A stretch of 64,000 bases of DNA from Pseudomonadota bacterium (GCA_023442945.1 JAEZWW010000047.1:10522-74521), one strand, 5' to 3'. Positions 24,507 to 33,340 are shown, numbered from the stretch's first letter. Notes: a model not told the origin generated them from the letters alone. Program-made: numbers and translations.

Positions 24507-26111
24507 TTGTCCGCCGATCAGCCCCTGCACGAATACCTGCGCGCCAACGCCCGCCAACGCCCTGACCAGGCGGCCGTGATCTGGTACGGCCACGCCATCA
24601 CCTGGCGCGAGCTGGACGACTGGAGCGACGCGTTGGGTGCTCACCTGCAGGGCATTGGCGTGGCGCAGGGCGACCCGGTCGCGCTGTTCATGAACAACTG
24701 CCCGCAGTACATCGTGGCGCACTACGCCATCCAGAAGATCGGCGCCATCGTCTGCCCCTGCGGCCCGCTGAACAAGGCGCACGAGCTGCAGTACCAGCTG
24801 GATGACCTGGGCGCGCGCGTCATCATCGCCGCCGACAACCTGCTGCCCATCGTCGATCAGGTGCGCGCCGACACTGCGCTGACCCATGTACTGGCCGCGC
24901 GCTATGGCGAGCTACTGCCGGCCGAGCCGGACCTGCCCGTGCCACCGGAAATCCAGGGCGCGCCCGCGCCGCTGCCGCCCGGCTGTGGCGACATGCTGCA
25001 GATCGCCCGCACCGGCGCGCAAGCCGGCGTGCGCCCCACACCCGTTGCCATCAGCATGGACGACGTCGCGCTGATGACCTACACCAGCGGCACCACCGGC
25101 CTGCCCAAGGGCGCGATGCTGAGCTTTGGCAACGCCTTGTTCAAGACCCGTGTCACGGTCGGCAACTTCGGCTTGACGCCGGACAGCCTTGCGCTATCCA
25201 TCGCACCGCTGTACCACATCGCCGGCATGCTGATGGGCGTCAATCTGCCCATATACGCGGGCACCACGCAAGTGCTGCTGTTCCGCTTTGACCCGGCCAC
25301 CGTGCTGCAGGCCATTGCCCAGTACCGCGTGACGCACTGGTATTCCATCGCGCCCATGAACGTGGCCTGCATGCAGGTGCCGGGCGCCGAGCGGTTTGAC
25401 CTGCGCAGCTTGCAGCGCAACCCAAGCACCAGCTTTGGCATCAGCTTCACCGAAGCGCTGGCCAGGCAGTGGGAAGCCTTCACCGGTGGGCCTTGCGTGT
25501 CGCACGAAGCCGCGTACGGCCTCAGCGAAACCCACACCATGGACAGCGGCATGCCGCACGATGCCATCCGCTGGGGCACGCACGGCAAACCCATGCCGGG
25601 CGTGACGATCCGCATCGTCGACCCTGAAACGGGTGTGGAAAAGGCGGCCGGCGAGGTGGGCGAGATCACGCTGCGTTCGCCCGGCAACTTCAAAGGCTAC
25701 TGGAAGAAGCCCGAGGCCACCGCCAAGACGCTGAAAGACGGCTGGGTCTGGACCGGCGACATGGGCAAGCTGGACGCCGAGGGATATCTGACCTTCATCG
25801 GCCGCACCAAGGAAATGATCAAGGTGTCGGGCTACAGCGTGTTTCCGGAGGAGGTGGAAACCATCCTCATCAAACACCCGGCGATCGCCCAGGCGGCGGC
25901 GCTGGCCGAGCCCGATGCCGAGAAGGGCGAGGTGGTCAAGGCCTTCATCGTCACCAAGGCCGGCGCCAGTCTGACGGCCGACGAACTGGTCGTCTGGTGC
26001 CGCGACAACATGGCGCCCTACAAAGTGCCGCGCCATGTGCGCTTCATCGATGCGTTGCCCGCGACGGGCTCAGGCAAGGTACTGCGCCGCCTGCTGAAGG
26101 ACGCGGCCTGA
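24507..26111 (+). CDS. AMP-forming acyl-CoA synthetase / ligase
   Basis: 534 residues from the TTG at 24507, which has CTGGAG six bases before it; a longer start at 24444 lies against the operator and is less likely. ANL-superfamily motifs in order: MTYTSGTTGLPKGAML (P-loop-like A3), YGLSETHT (A5), WTGDMGKLDAEGYLTFIGRTKEMIKVSGYSVFPEEVE (A7-A8 with hinge Asp), and GSGKVLRR (A10 catalytic Lys). It activates a carboxylic acid to its CoA thioester. With the binding protein and the single-chain carboxylase downstream, it may form a pathway for a medium or branched acid; the acid is not known. Confidence 0.9.
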   Translation: MSADQPLHEYLRANARQRPDQAAVIWYGHAITWRELDDWSDALGAHLQGIGVAQGDPVALFMNNCPQYIVAHYAIQKIGAIVCPCGPLNKAHELQYQLDDLGARVIIAADNLLPIVDQVRADTALTHVLAARYGELLPAEPDLPVPPEIQGAPAPLPPGCGDMLQIARTGAQAGVRPTPVAISMDDVALMTYTSGTTGLPKGAMLSFGNALFKTRVTVGNFGLTPDSLALSIAPLYHIAGMLMGVNLPIYAGTTQVLLFRFDPATVLQAIAQYRVTHWYSIAPMNVACMQVPGAERFDLRSLQRNPSTSFGISFTEALARQWEAFTGGPCVSHEAAYGLSETHTMDSGMPHDAIRWGTHGKPMPGVTIRIVDPETGVEKAAGEVGEITLRSPGNFKGYWKKPEATAKTLKDGWVWTGDMGKLDAEGYLTFIGRTKEMIKVSGYSVFPEEVETILIKHPAIAQAAALAEPDAEKGEVVKAFIVTKAGASLTADELVVWCRDNMAPYKVPRHVRFIDALPATGSGKVLRRLLKDAA

Positions 26112-26301
26112 GCCAGGCCCGGCCGACCGAATTGCACGCCTCACGCCCACGCGACGCCCGTCGCCGCGAAAGGAGCCGCGCGCCGCCCGATCTTCACCCG
26201 CCCCAACATGGCAGCGCCGTGCGTGCGTGCGTTGCCGCACCCTTTGACCGAACCGCGTTGCCCGCCCAACACACCCATTCCAAGAATCCAGGAGACGAGA
26301 G

Positions 26302-27510
26302 ATGAAACTGAAACACTTGCTGGCCACCAGCGCCTTGTTGGCCGCCATGCCTTTCGGCGTGGCCCATGCCCAGACCGGCCAGACCGTGAAGATCGGTGTG
26401 CTGAACGACCAGGGCGGCCCGTACTCCAGCATCACCGGCCCCGGTGCCGTGGCGGCCGCGCGCCTGGCCATTGAAGACGCCGGCGGCACGCTGTTCGGCA
26501 AGCCGATCGAGCTGGTGTCGGCCGATCACCAGCACAAGCCCGACGTGGGCTCGGCCATCGCGCGCCGCTGGTACGACGCCGAGGGCGTGGGCGCCATCTT
26601 CGACATCTACAACTCCGGCGTCGCGCTGGCGGTGCAGAAGCTGGCCGAAGAAAAGAACAAGATCGTGGTGTCGACCGTGAACACGCTGGACATCACCGGC
26701 AAGTCCTGTTCGGCCAACGGCATGCAGTGGGGCGCGGACAGCTACGCGCACTCCAACATCACCGTGAAAGGCGCGTACAAGGGCAAGCCCGAGTCCTGGT
26801 ACTTCATCACCGTGGACTATTCGGCTGGCCACAGCATGGAAAAAGCCGCACGCACGGCGATCGAGGCCGGCGGCGGCAAGTTTTTGGGCGCGGTGCGCTA
26901 CCCGCTGGGCTCGACGGATTTCAGCTCCTATCTGCTGCAGGCGCAGGCGTCCAAGGCCGACGTGGTGGCGCTGATCGGTGGCGGCACGGACTTGCTCAAC
27001 GGCATCAAGCAGGCCGATGAGTTCCAGATCCGCAAGACCAAACAGCGCTTGATCCCGTTCTCGTTCTCGACCGCCGACGCGGTCGCCTTGGGCAATAAGA
27101 CCACGGCCGGCTTCCCGCTGGTGCTGAGCTTCTACTGGGACGAGTCGCCCGCCACGCGCACCTGGACCGAGCGCTTCCGCAAGGTCAACGGCGGCAAGCT
27201 GCCGACCGACCTGCAAGCCAACGTCTACAGCGCGGTGCTGCACTACCTGAAGGCGGTGAAGGCCGCCGGCACCACCGACACCAAGGCGGTTTTGGCCAAG
27301 ATGAAGGAAATGCCCGTGACCGACTTCTACACTGCCGGCGCGCACATCCGTGAAGACGGCCGCCTGATGCGCCAGATGCTGTACGCCGAGGTGAAGGCGC
27401 CCGAGCAGATGAAGAACAAGGACGACCTGATCAGCGTGGTCAAAAAGTTCTCGGGCGAAGAGTCCTTCATGCCGCGCGCGCTCAGCGAGTGCCCGCTGAT
27501 CAAGAAGTAA
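26302..27510 (+). CDS. ABC transporter periplasmic substrate-binding protein (branched-chain amino acid type)
   Basis: 402 residues. Signal peptide of about 23 residues ending AHA-Q; start ATG follows AGGAGA. Peripla_BP_6/LivJ-like core: VKIGVLNDQGGPYSSITGPGAVAAARLAIED, then SADHQHKPDVGSAIARRWYD, FIYNSGVAL-like ligand region, and YFITVDYSAGHSME. In soil betaproteobacteria many such proteins bind aromatic or fatty acids instead of leucine. No permease or ATPase genes follow, so the transporter must be encoded elsewhere. The 190 bases upstream (26112-26301) hold no gene. Confidence 0.9.
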   Translation: MKLKHLLATSALLAAMPFGVAHAQTGQTVKIGVLNDQGGPYSSITGPGAVAAARLAIEDAGGTLFGKPIELVSADHQHKPDVGSAIARRWYDAEGVGAIFDIYNSGVALAVQKLAEEKNKIVVSTVNTLDITGKSCSANGMQWGADSYAHSNITVKGAYKGKPESWYFITVDYSAGHSMEKAARTAIEAGGGKFLGAVRYPLGSTDFSSYLLQAQASKADVVALIGGGTDLLNGIKQADEFQIRKTKQRLIPFSFSTADAVALGNKTTAGFPLVLSFYWDESPATRTWTERFRKVNGGKLPTDLQANVYSAVLHYLKAVKAAGTTDTKAVLAKMKEMPVTDFYTAGAHIREDGRLMRQMLYAEVKAPEQMKNKDDLISVVKKFSGEESFMPRALSECPLIKK

Positions 27511-27570
27511 GCCCGGCACCCAGGGCCTGCCGCACCCCGTTCTGGTGGATGCGGCAGGCTTCGAGAGTTT

Positions 27571-27631
27571 TAAGCGAAATCGGCCTCTGGCCCTACAACT
27601 GCCTGCGCAGACAGCTACTCCAAAGATAGCA
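27571..27631 (-). repeat. Repeat A upstream of the carboxylase gene
   Basis: Reverse copy: CGGCCTCTGGCCCTACAACT, GCCTGCGCAGACAGCTA, ending just six bases before the ATG at 27637. No good Shine-Dalgarno is seen, so translation may use the inverted copy's A-rich end. Confidence 0.75.
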
Positions 27632-27636
27632 AATCC

Positions 27637-30600
27637 ATGACCTCTCCCACCTTCCACAAAGTCTTGATCGCCAACCGGGGCGAGGTCGCGGTGCGCCTGA
27701 TCCATGCCCTGCGCGATGCCGGCATCGCCAGCGTGGCGATCTACGCGCAAGACGACGCGCAGGCCTTGCACGTGCAGCTGGCTGACGAGGCCGTGGCGCT
27801 GGCCGCCAGTGGACCGGCCGCCTATCTGGACGCGGCCGCCGTCATCGCCATCGCCCGCGCAAAGGGCGTGGACGCCGTGCACCCGGGCTGGGGCTTCTTG
27901 AGCGAGCAGGCCGACTTCGCCCGCGCCTGCGCCGACGCTGGCCTGGTCTTCATTGGCCCGCAGCCGGAGCAGCTGGCGCTGTTTGGCGACAAGGCGCGCG
28001 CCCGCGCGCTGGCGGCCGAGCACGGTGTGCCCTGCATGCCTGGCATCGACCACGGCGTGTCGCTGCAAGAGGCCGAGGCCTTCTTCGCCGAACAAGCGGC
28101 CGACGGCGCCGCCATGATCATCAAGGCCGTGGGCGGCGGCGGCGGCCGCGGCATGCGCGTGGTGGAGCGCGCCGAAGACGTCGCGCCCAGCTGGACGCGC
28201 TGCCGCTCCGAAGCCAAGGCCGCCTTCGGCGTTGAAGGCGTGTACGTCGAGCGCTTCATGCCGCGCGCGCGCCACATCGAGGTGCAGGTGATTGGCGATG
28301 GCGCACAGGTCGTCGCCCTGGGCGAACGCGAATGCACCTTGCAGCGGCGCTTTCAGAAGCTGGTGGAAATCGCCCCCAGCCCGACCCTGCCCGACGCGCT
28401 GCGCCAGCAGATCAGCGAGGCCGCGCTGCGCATGGCGCGCGCCGTCGGCTACCGCAGCCTGGGCACGTTTGAATTCCTGGTGGATGACAGAGCACTCGAG
28501 CCGACGCCGGGCCGCCCCAAGGCGGCGAGCGCCCCCGCGGGGAGCGTGGGGGCCATATCCTTGCCCTTCGTCTTTATCGAAGCCAACGCGCGCCTGCAGG
28601 TCGAACACACCATCACCGAAGCCGTCACAGGCCTGGACCTGGTGCAGCTGCAACTGGGCGTGGCGCAAGGCCGCACGCTGGCCGACTTGGGCCTGGCGCC
28701 CGGCACGCCCGTGCCCATGCGCGGCCACGCGATCCAGTGGCGCATCAACGCCGAAACGCTGACGGCGGACGGCCAGGCGCGGCCGGCCAGCGGCAGCCTG
28801 CAGCGCTTTGATTTGCCCAGCGGCCCGGGCGTGCGCGTGGACACGCACGGCCGCGCCGGGCTGGCGCCGTCGCCGCATTACGACACGCTGCTGGCCAAGC
28901 TGATCGTGCACCACCCCGCCGCCGACTTTGGCGCGGCGCTGCGCCGGTCGCAGCGCGCGTTGGCCGAATTTGGCATTGCCGGCGTCGCCACCAACCTGCC
29001 GCTGCTGCGCGCCCTGGCCGACCGGCCCGAGACCGCAGCCAACGCCGTCGACAACCGTTTTGTCGAGCGCGAGCTGCCCAGCCTGCTGGACGCCGCGCAG
29101 GCCTTCGCCGACGCCAGCACACCCGCGCCCAGCGCCGCCACGCCAGCCGCTGCCGTGACCGAAGCCGAGCCGACCGACGGCACGGCGCTGGTGCGCGCGC
29201 CCATGGCCGCCAAGCTGGTGGCTTGGGAAGTGGACGTGGGCGACGTTGTGCCCGCTGGCGCGCAGCTCGGCGTACTGGAGGCCATGAAGATGGAGCACCT
29301 GCTGCACGCGCCTAGCGCCGGTCGCGTGCTGGCCTTGCTGGCGCAGCCGGGCGACTTTCTGGTTGAAGGCCAGGCGCTGGTGCGGCTGGAGCCGGTCGAC
29401 GCCGTGCACAGCGCGGCCGAGGCCGAACAGGCGCTGGACCTGGACACGCCGCGCGCCGACCTGCAGCGCGTGATCGACCGCCACGCCTTCACGCTGGACG
29501 CCAACCGCCAGGCCGCGATGGCCAAGCGCCAGGCGCAGGGCGGCCGCAGCGCGCGCGCCAACATCGCCGACCTGTGCGAGTTGAACGATGCTATCGATAC
29601 AGAAGCTGGCCGCGCAAGCGTGACGCCGGCCAGAAGCGGAAACTTCATTGAATACGGGGCGTTGGCGATTGCCGCGCAGCGCACACGCCGCACGCTGGAA
29701 GACCTGGTCGCCAACACGCCGGCCGACGGCATGGTGACCGGCGTCGGCAGCGTGAACGAAAAGCTGTTCGGCCCCGAGCGCTCGCGCTGCGCCATCATGG
29801 CCTACGACTACACCGTGCTGGCCGGCACGCAGGGCTGGCGCAACCACCACAAGAAGGACCGGCTGCTGAAGGTGGCACACCAGCTGCGCATCCCGCTGGT
29901 GCTGTTTGCCGAAGGCGGCGGCGGTCGCCCGGGCGATGTCGACATGCCGATCCTGGCGGGCTTGAACAACCACACCTTCAGCGACTTTGCCGCGCTGTCT
30001 GGCGTGGTGCCGGTGGTCGGCATCGTGCACGGCCGCTGCTACGCCGGCAACGCTGCGCTGCTGGGCTGCTGCGACACCATCATCGCCACGCGCGCCAGCA
30101 ACATCGGCATGGGCGGCCCGGCCATGATCGAAGGCGGCGGCCTGGGCACCTTCGCACCCGAGCAGATCGGCCCGTCGGCCGTGCAAAGCGCCAGCGGCGT
30201 GATCGACGTGCTGGTGCAGGACGAGGCCGAAGCCGTCGCCGTGGCGCGCCAGTACCTCAGCTATTTCCAGGGCGCGGTGGCGGACTGGCAGTGCGGCGAC
30301 CAGCGCCTGCTGCGCCACGCGATTCCCGAAAACCGCCTGCGCGTGTACGACGTGCGCGCCGTGCTGCGCGGGCTGTTTGACAGCGGCAGCTGGCTGGAGC
30401 TGCGCGCCGGCTTTGGCGCCGGCATGGTCACCGGTCTGGCGCGCGTGGAAGGGCGCCCGGTCGCGGTGCTGGCCAACAACCCGCACCACCTGGGCGGCGC
30501 CATCGACCCCGACGCGGCCGACAAGGCGGCGCGCTTCATGCAGCTGGCCAACGCGCACGGCCTGCCGATCGTGGCGCTGGTCGACACCCCGGGCTTCATG

Positions 30601-31050
30601 GTCGGCCCGGAGATCGAAACGCAGGCCCAGGTGCGCCACACCAGCCGCATGTTCATGATCGCCTCGCACCTGCGCGTGCCCTACTTCGCCATCGTTCTGC
30701 GCAAGGGCTACGGCCTGGGCGCGCAGGCGATGACGGCGGGCGGTTTTGATGCGCCGGTCTTCAACGTCGCCTGGCCGACCGGCGAGTTCGGGGCCATGGG
30801 GTTGGAAGGCGCGGTGCGCCTGGGCTTCCGCAAGGAGCTGGAAGCCGTGCCCGCCGGCCCGGAGCGCGACGCGCTGTTCGACCAGTTGTTGGCCAAGCAG
30901 TACGCCAACGGCGAAGCGATGGCGATGGCGCAGACGCTGGAGATCGACGCCGTGATCGACCCGGCCGACACACGCGCCTGGCTGACGCGCGGCCTGGACG
31001 CTTGCACCGCGCCGCTGGGGCCGACCAAGCCCTTTGTCGATGCCTGGTAA
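27637..31050 (+). CDS. Single-chain acyl-CoA carboxylase (biotin carboxylase + biotin carrier + carboxyltransferase)
   Basis: 1137 residues joining three functions usually on separate chains. Biotin carboxylase, about 1-480: KVLIANRGEVAVR, GGGGGRGMRVV, ERECTLQRRFQK, NARLQVEHT. Biotin carrier, about 515-590: VLEAMKMEHLL with biotinyl Lys551. Carboxyltransferase, about 640-1137: GGGGRPGDVD, MGGPAMIEGGG, GFMVGPEIE, LRKGYGLGAQAM. This layout matches the long-chain acyl-CoA carboxylases described in mycobacteria and some proteobacteria. Two segments look foreign: residues about 288-308 (repeat B) between the FEFLVDD and IEANARLQVEH strands of the ATP-grasp domain, and residues about 651-668 (repeat A) in the linker before the carboxyltransferase. 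Likely substrate: the CoA ester made by the upstream synthetase. Confidence 0.9.
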   Translation: MTSPTFHKVLIANRGEVAVRLIHALRDAGIASVAIYAQDDAQALHVQLADEAVALAASGPAAYLDAAAVIAIARAKGVDAVHPGWGFLSEQADFARACADAGLVFIGPQPEQLALFGDKARARALAAEHGVPCMPGIDHGVSLQEAEAFFAEQAADGAAMIIKAVGGGGGRGMRVVERAEDVAPSWTRCRSEAKAAFGVEGVYVERFMPRARHIEVQVIGDGAQVVALGERECTLQRRFQKLVEIAPSPTLPDALRQQISEAALRMARAVGYRSLGTFEFLVDDRALEPTPGRPKAASAPAGSVGAISLPFVFIEANARLQVEHTITEAVTGLDLVQLQLGVAQGRTLADLGLAPGTPVPMRGHAIQWRINAETLTADGQARPASGSLQRFDLPSGPGVRVDTHGRAGLAPSPHYDTLLAKLIVHHPAADFGAALRRSQRALAEFGIAGVATNLPLLRALADRPETAANAVDNRFVERELPSLLDAAQAFADASTPAPSAATPAAAVTEAEPTDGTALVRAPMAAKLVAWEVDVGDVVPAGAQLGVLEAMKMEHLLHAPSAGRVLALLAQPGDFLVEGQALVRLEPVDAVHSAAEAEQALDLDTPRADLQRVIDRHAFTLDANRQAAMAKRQAQGGRSARANIADLCELNDAIDTEAGRASVTPARSGNFIEYGALAIAAQRTRRTLEDLVANTPADGMVTGVGSVNEKLFGPERSRCAIMAYDYTVLAGTQGWRNHHKKDRLLKVAHQLRIPLVLFAEGGGGRPGDVDMPILAGLNNHTFSDFAALSGVVPVVGIVHGRCYAGNAALLGCCDTIIATRASNIGMGGPAMIEGGGLGTFAPEQIGPSAVQSASGVIDVLVQDEAEAVAVARQYLSYFQGAVADWQCGDQRLLRHAIPENRLRVYDVRAVLRGLFDSGSWLELRAGFGAGMVTGLARVEGRPVAVLANNPHHLGGAIDPDAADKAARFMQLANAHGLPIVALVDTPGFMVGPEIETQAQVRHTSRMFMIASHLRVPYFAIVLRKGYGLGAQAMTAGGFDAPVFNVAWPTGEFGAMGLEGAVRLGFRKELEAVPAGPERDALFDQLLAKQYANGEAMAMAQTLEIDAVIDPADTRAWLTRGLDACTAPLGPTKPFVDAW
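28509..28552 (+). repeat. Repeat B copy 2 inside the carboxylase gene
   Basis: GGGCCGCCCCAAGGCGGCGA then CCCCCGCGGGG and AGCGTGGGGGC, matching 68-134. It encodes GRPKAASAPAGSVGA, a stretch not expected in biotin carboxylases, where the strand FLVDD is normally followed closely by the EhNxRLQVEH strand. Confidence 0.75.
29587..29640 (+). repeat. Repeat A inside the carboxylase gene (same sense)
   Basis: GATGCTATCGATACAGAAGC, TGGCCGCGCAAG, GCCGGCCAGAAGC. Encodes DAIDTEAGRASVTPAR in the linker just before the carboxyltransferase block NFIEYGALAIAAQRTRR. Confidence 0.75.
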
Positions 31051-31239
31051 GCCGGTCGCGCGCCGCCGTGTCGGCGTCGTCTGACATGTTGTGGCGCGCA
31101 CGCATCAGCGTGGGCGCGCGTGCGGGTACTTTCCCTGAGGCGGCAACGCCTGTGCACCCATCTTTGCAATCGGTTTGCACAGGCTTGACACGGCGCGCGC
31201 ACCATGAGGTCATCGCCACTTCGTGAAAGGACGCGAACC

Positions 31240-31743
31240 ATGACGACGACCACCCGCATTTCCCGCCGCGCGGCCCTGATGGCCGCCACCGCCTTGTCGG
31301 TGGGTGCGCTCACCCTGGGCGCTGCCAGCACCGCCCATGCCCAGGCCTACATCAACGTGCAGATCGGCCCGCCGCCGCCGCCTGCGCAGGTTTATGTGCC
31401 GCCACCCCGAGTCGGCTACGTGTGGGCGCCGGCGCACTACGAATACCGCCACGGCAACTATGTGTGGACGCGCGGCTACTGGATGCGTGATCGCCCGGGC
31501 TACGCCTATTCGCCGCCCAGCTGGCAGCGCCGCGGCAACGGCTGGGCCTACCAGGCCGCGCGTTGGGACCGCAGCCCGGTGCCCGCCTACGCCAACGGCC
31601 CGCGCTGGCGTGACCGCGACCGCGACGGTGTGCCGGACCGCTACGACCGCCGCCCCGGCCGCGCCGACAACCGCGGTGACCGTGACCGCGACGGCGTGCC
31701 CAACCGCTACGACCGTCAGCCGGACAACCCATACCGCCGCTGA
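31240..31743 (+). CDS. Exported YXWGXW-repeat-like protein with C-terminal D-x-D-x-DG repeats
   Basis: 167 residues from the ATG at 31240. The N-terminal RISRRAALMAATALS has a twin-arginine-like start and a signal ending AHA-Q. The middle is a proline/tyrosine/tryptophan-rich segment (PPPPPAQVYVPPPRVGYVWAPAHYEY, then VWTRGYW) like the YXWGXW repeat proteins of betaproteobacteria. The end has two copies of DRDRDGVP.RYDR, which match the calcium-binding repeat pattern of thrombospondin type 3 and related adhesins. Function unknown; envelope location is likely. A clear terminator follows. Confidence 0.75.
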   Translation: MTTTTRISRRAALMAATALSVGALTLGAASTAHAQAYINVQIGPPPPPAQVYVPPPRVGYVWAPAHYEYRHGNYVWTRGYWMRDRPGYAYSPPSWQRRGNGWAYQAARWDRSPVPAYANGPRWRDRDRDGVPDRYDRRPGRADNRGDRDRDGVPNRYDRQPDNPYRR

Positions 31744-31806
31744 TGCGGTGCCCCCCGCGCGCGGGCCGACCGCGCCGCGAGGGGCCGTCCCTCCATCCAC
31801 CCGATT

Positions 31807-31832
31807 CGCCGGGCCTGCGCGCCCGGCGTTTT
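31807..31832 (+). terminator. Intrinsic terminator of the YXWGXW-like gene
   Basis: CGCCGGGC, loop CTGCGC, GCCCGGCG, then TTTT: 8 perfect GC pairs and a U run, 63 bases after the stop codon. Confidence 0.85.
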
Positions 31833-31864
31833 CATGGGCGCTTGCGGATGCTCGGCAGCCAGCG

Positions 31865-32716
31865 CTAGCGCGCAGCGGCGCCGGGCGGGCGGAACGCGGC
31901 GCAGTGGTCGCGCGGCGGCACCGGCGGGGTCGGCCAGCGCAGGTCGGCGCCGGTGTCTTGGGTGGAATTTGCTGCGTTTTCAGGAGCTGCTTGCGCAGAT
32001 TCCGCCTGGGCTGAAAGCACTTTTGTTTGCATACCACTGGGCAGATGCGCTGGCACGCCCAGGCCACGCTGCACGTGACCGTTGCCGGCGATCAACAGCA
32101 CCGTGCGACCCGGTTGGCGCGCGGCAGCCAGCGTGTCGGCCATGGCATGGTCGCGCGCGATCTGGATGCGCGTCATGGGGCGAATCTGAGTGTCGGGTAA
32201 TGCGTTGCAGTGGCCTTCGCGGATGCGGCGTTCCTGTTCGGCCAGCATCGCTGGCGGCAGGCGTGCGTCGAGAGAGGCGTCTTGCATGGCCGCACGCATG
32301 TCGGCGCGCGGCAGGTTGGCGCCCAGCACCGGCACGCCGGCGCGCACGGCGGTCATGACGACCGGCCCGTAGGTCTTCCACGGCCAGCCGGCGTCGTCCC
32401 AGGCCAAGGCGCGGCGCACCTGGGCGGCGCTGGCGTCGCGCGGCAGGCCGGCGGTGCTGTGGCCGCGCTCGGCCATCTCTAGGGCAACGGCGGACAGGGT
32501 GCCCCGGTCGGCCAGCCACTGCACGATTTGGCGCTGCAGCTGCTGGTGCTCGGGCGCGTCGTGCTGCTCACCCAGCAGCCAGGCGTCGGCCGGCAGCAGG
32601 GGGGCGAGGCGGGCCGTTTCGTCGGGGGACAGCGGCGTTGGCGGGGACGTGGCACAGCCGCTGAGCGCGGCGCCCAGCAGCGCCGCCAGGGCCAGACGCA
32701 GGACGGGGCGGGTCAT
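31865..32716 (-). CDS. ChaN-like haem-binding lipoprotein
   Basis: 283 residues. Signal peptide with lipobox (LLGAALSGCAT). ChaN-family core: AWLLGEQHDAPEHQQLQRQIV, ALEMAERG, the central LPRADMRAAM, and LLIAGNGHVQRGLGVPAHL, the last segment also characteristic of EreA-like/ChaN proteins. ChaN proteins are iron-regulated and bind cofacial haems. Residues about 229-249 (KVLSAQAESAQAAPENAA) are encoded by repeat A read antisense and interrupt the region before the C-terminal tail. Converges on the gene at 31240 with the terminator between them. Confidence 0.82.
   Translation of the reverse strand: MTRPVLRLALAALLGAALSGCATSPPTPLSPDETARLAPLLPADAWLLGEQHDAPEHQQLQRQIVQWLADRGTLSAVALEMAERGHSTAGLPRDASAAQVRRALAWDDAGWPWKTYGPVVMTAVRAGVPVLGANLPRADMRAAMQDASLDARLPPAMLAEQERRIREGHCNALPDTQIRPMTRIQIARDHAMADTLAAARQPGRTVLLIAGNGHVQRGLGVPAHLPSGMQTKVLSAQAESAQAAPENAANSTQDTGADLRWPTPPVPPRDHCAAFRPPGAAAR
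31970..32031 (+). repeat. Repeat A inside the chaN-like gene (antisense to the gene)
   Basis: CAGGAGCTGCTTGCGCAGAT, CCTGGGCTGAAAGC, ending TTTTGTTTGCAT. The gene reads the opposite strand, giving SAQAA, as in the antisense copies of thiL and trpG. Confidence 0.7.
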
Positions 32717-32877
32717 GCGGGCATGGTACCCGCGGGCCAGCGGCGCCCGGCCGGCGCGGCGGGTTCAGGCGGAGGGCGGTGTTGGCGGTCAGACGGTGGC
32801 GCAGAGCCGCCACGCGCTGGCATCCGCTGGCGTTGAGCGGTGCGGTGTCTTGCGGGTGCGCGTGCTCCGTCTGATCT

Positions 32878-32945
32878 CGATTCAAGAAAAATCGCCTGCT
32901 GGCCTTACAGCCATCAGCGCAAGCAGCTATCAAAAATGTAGTAAT
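32878..32945 (-). repeat. Repeat A, inverted, intergenic
   Basis: GATTCAAGAAAAATCGCCTG, TTACAGCCATCAGCGCAAGC, AGCTATCAAAAATG. Near full-length copy with both AT-rich ends. Confidence 0.75.
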
Positions 32946-32975
32946 TGACGCGCAATACCGGCACCGCTCGGCCCA

Positions 32976-33001
32976 TGAAAAAACCCGCCGGATGGCGGGT
33001 T
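32976..33001 (-). terminator. Intrinsic terminator of the DUF3567 gene
   Basis: On the minus strand AACCCGCC, loop ATCC, GGCGGGTT then TTTTTT. Stem of 8 perfect pairs, 58 bases after the stop codon of the gene at 33059-33340. Confidence 0.85.
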
Positions 33002-33058
33002 GATTGGGCGACGGGCGCTGGCAGGCGGTGCGTGCCGCCAGCGGCCAATGGCGCCAGG

Positions 33059-33340
33059 TCAGTGCACCACCACCGGGTTCTGCGCCAGCTCGGCGTAGCC
33101 TTCCAGGGTGTCTTCCACTTCTTCCTGCGTGGGTGTGCTTTCCTGCCAGGCGGCAATGCGCTGCTGGAACATTTCCGCCCACAGACCGTCCAGGTACACC
33201 TCTTTGCCGGAGCGCTTGTCCACGATCTCGAATCCGTGGCGCGCCAGCGCTGGTGTACCCGCGGGCAGGTCGGCGCTGTCGGGCGCCTCTGGCAGCAGGT
33301 GGACGACCGCGAAGCTGTCGGAGTCGTAGAGCGTGTTCAT
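33059..33340 (-). CDS. DUF3567-domain protein
   Basis: 93 residues: MNTLYDSDSFAVVHL at the start, GFEIVDKRSGKEVYLDGLWAEMFQQRI in the middle, and EDTLEGYAELAQNPVVVH at the end, the layout of the DUF3567 proteins found in nearly all Burkholderiales. Small, acidic, cytosolic, function unknown. Monocistronic by appearance: its own terminator lies downstream and a 159-base gap upstream separates it from the DUF3108 gene. Confidence 0.85.
   Translation of the reverse strand: MNTLYDSDSFAVVHLLPEAPDSADLPAGTPALARHGFEIVDKRSGKEVYLDGLWAEMFQQRIAAWQESTPTQEEVEDTLEGYAELAQNPVVVH

Larger units (their letters stand above)
32717..33058. other. 342-base intergenic region between the chaN-like gene and the DUF3567 gene
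   Basis: It holds an inverted repeat A copy (32878-32945) and the DUF3567 terminator (32976-33001). The remaining 160 bases next to chaN presumably carry its promoter; no clear motif or gene is seen. Confidence 0.5.

Noticed and set aside
26194..31101. Very long open frame (about 1635 codons) on the minus strand
   Set aside because: It is antisense to the acyl-CoA carboxylase and neighbours; its product is rich in His, Arg, Gly and Val without any domain, as expected from the mirror of a GC-rich gene.
31185..31213. Perfect TTGACA before the YXWGXW-like gene as a -35 box
   Set aside because: No recognisable -10 at 16-18 bases (the place reads GGTCAT), so no promoter was annotated.
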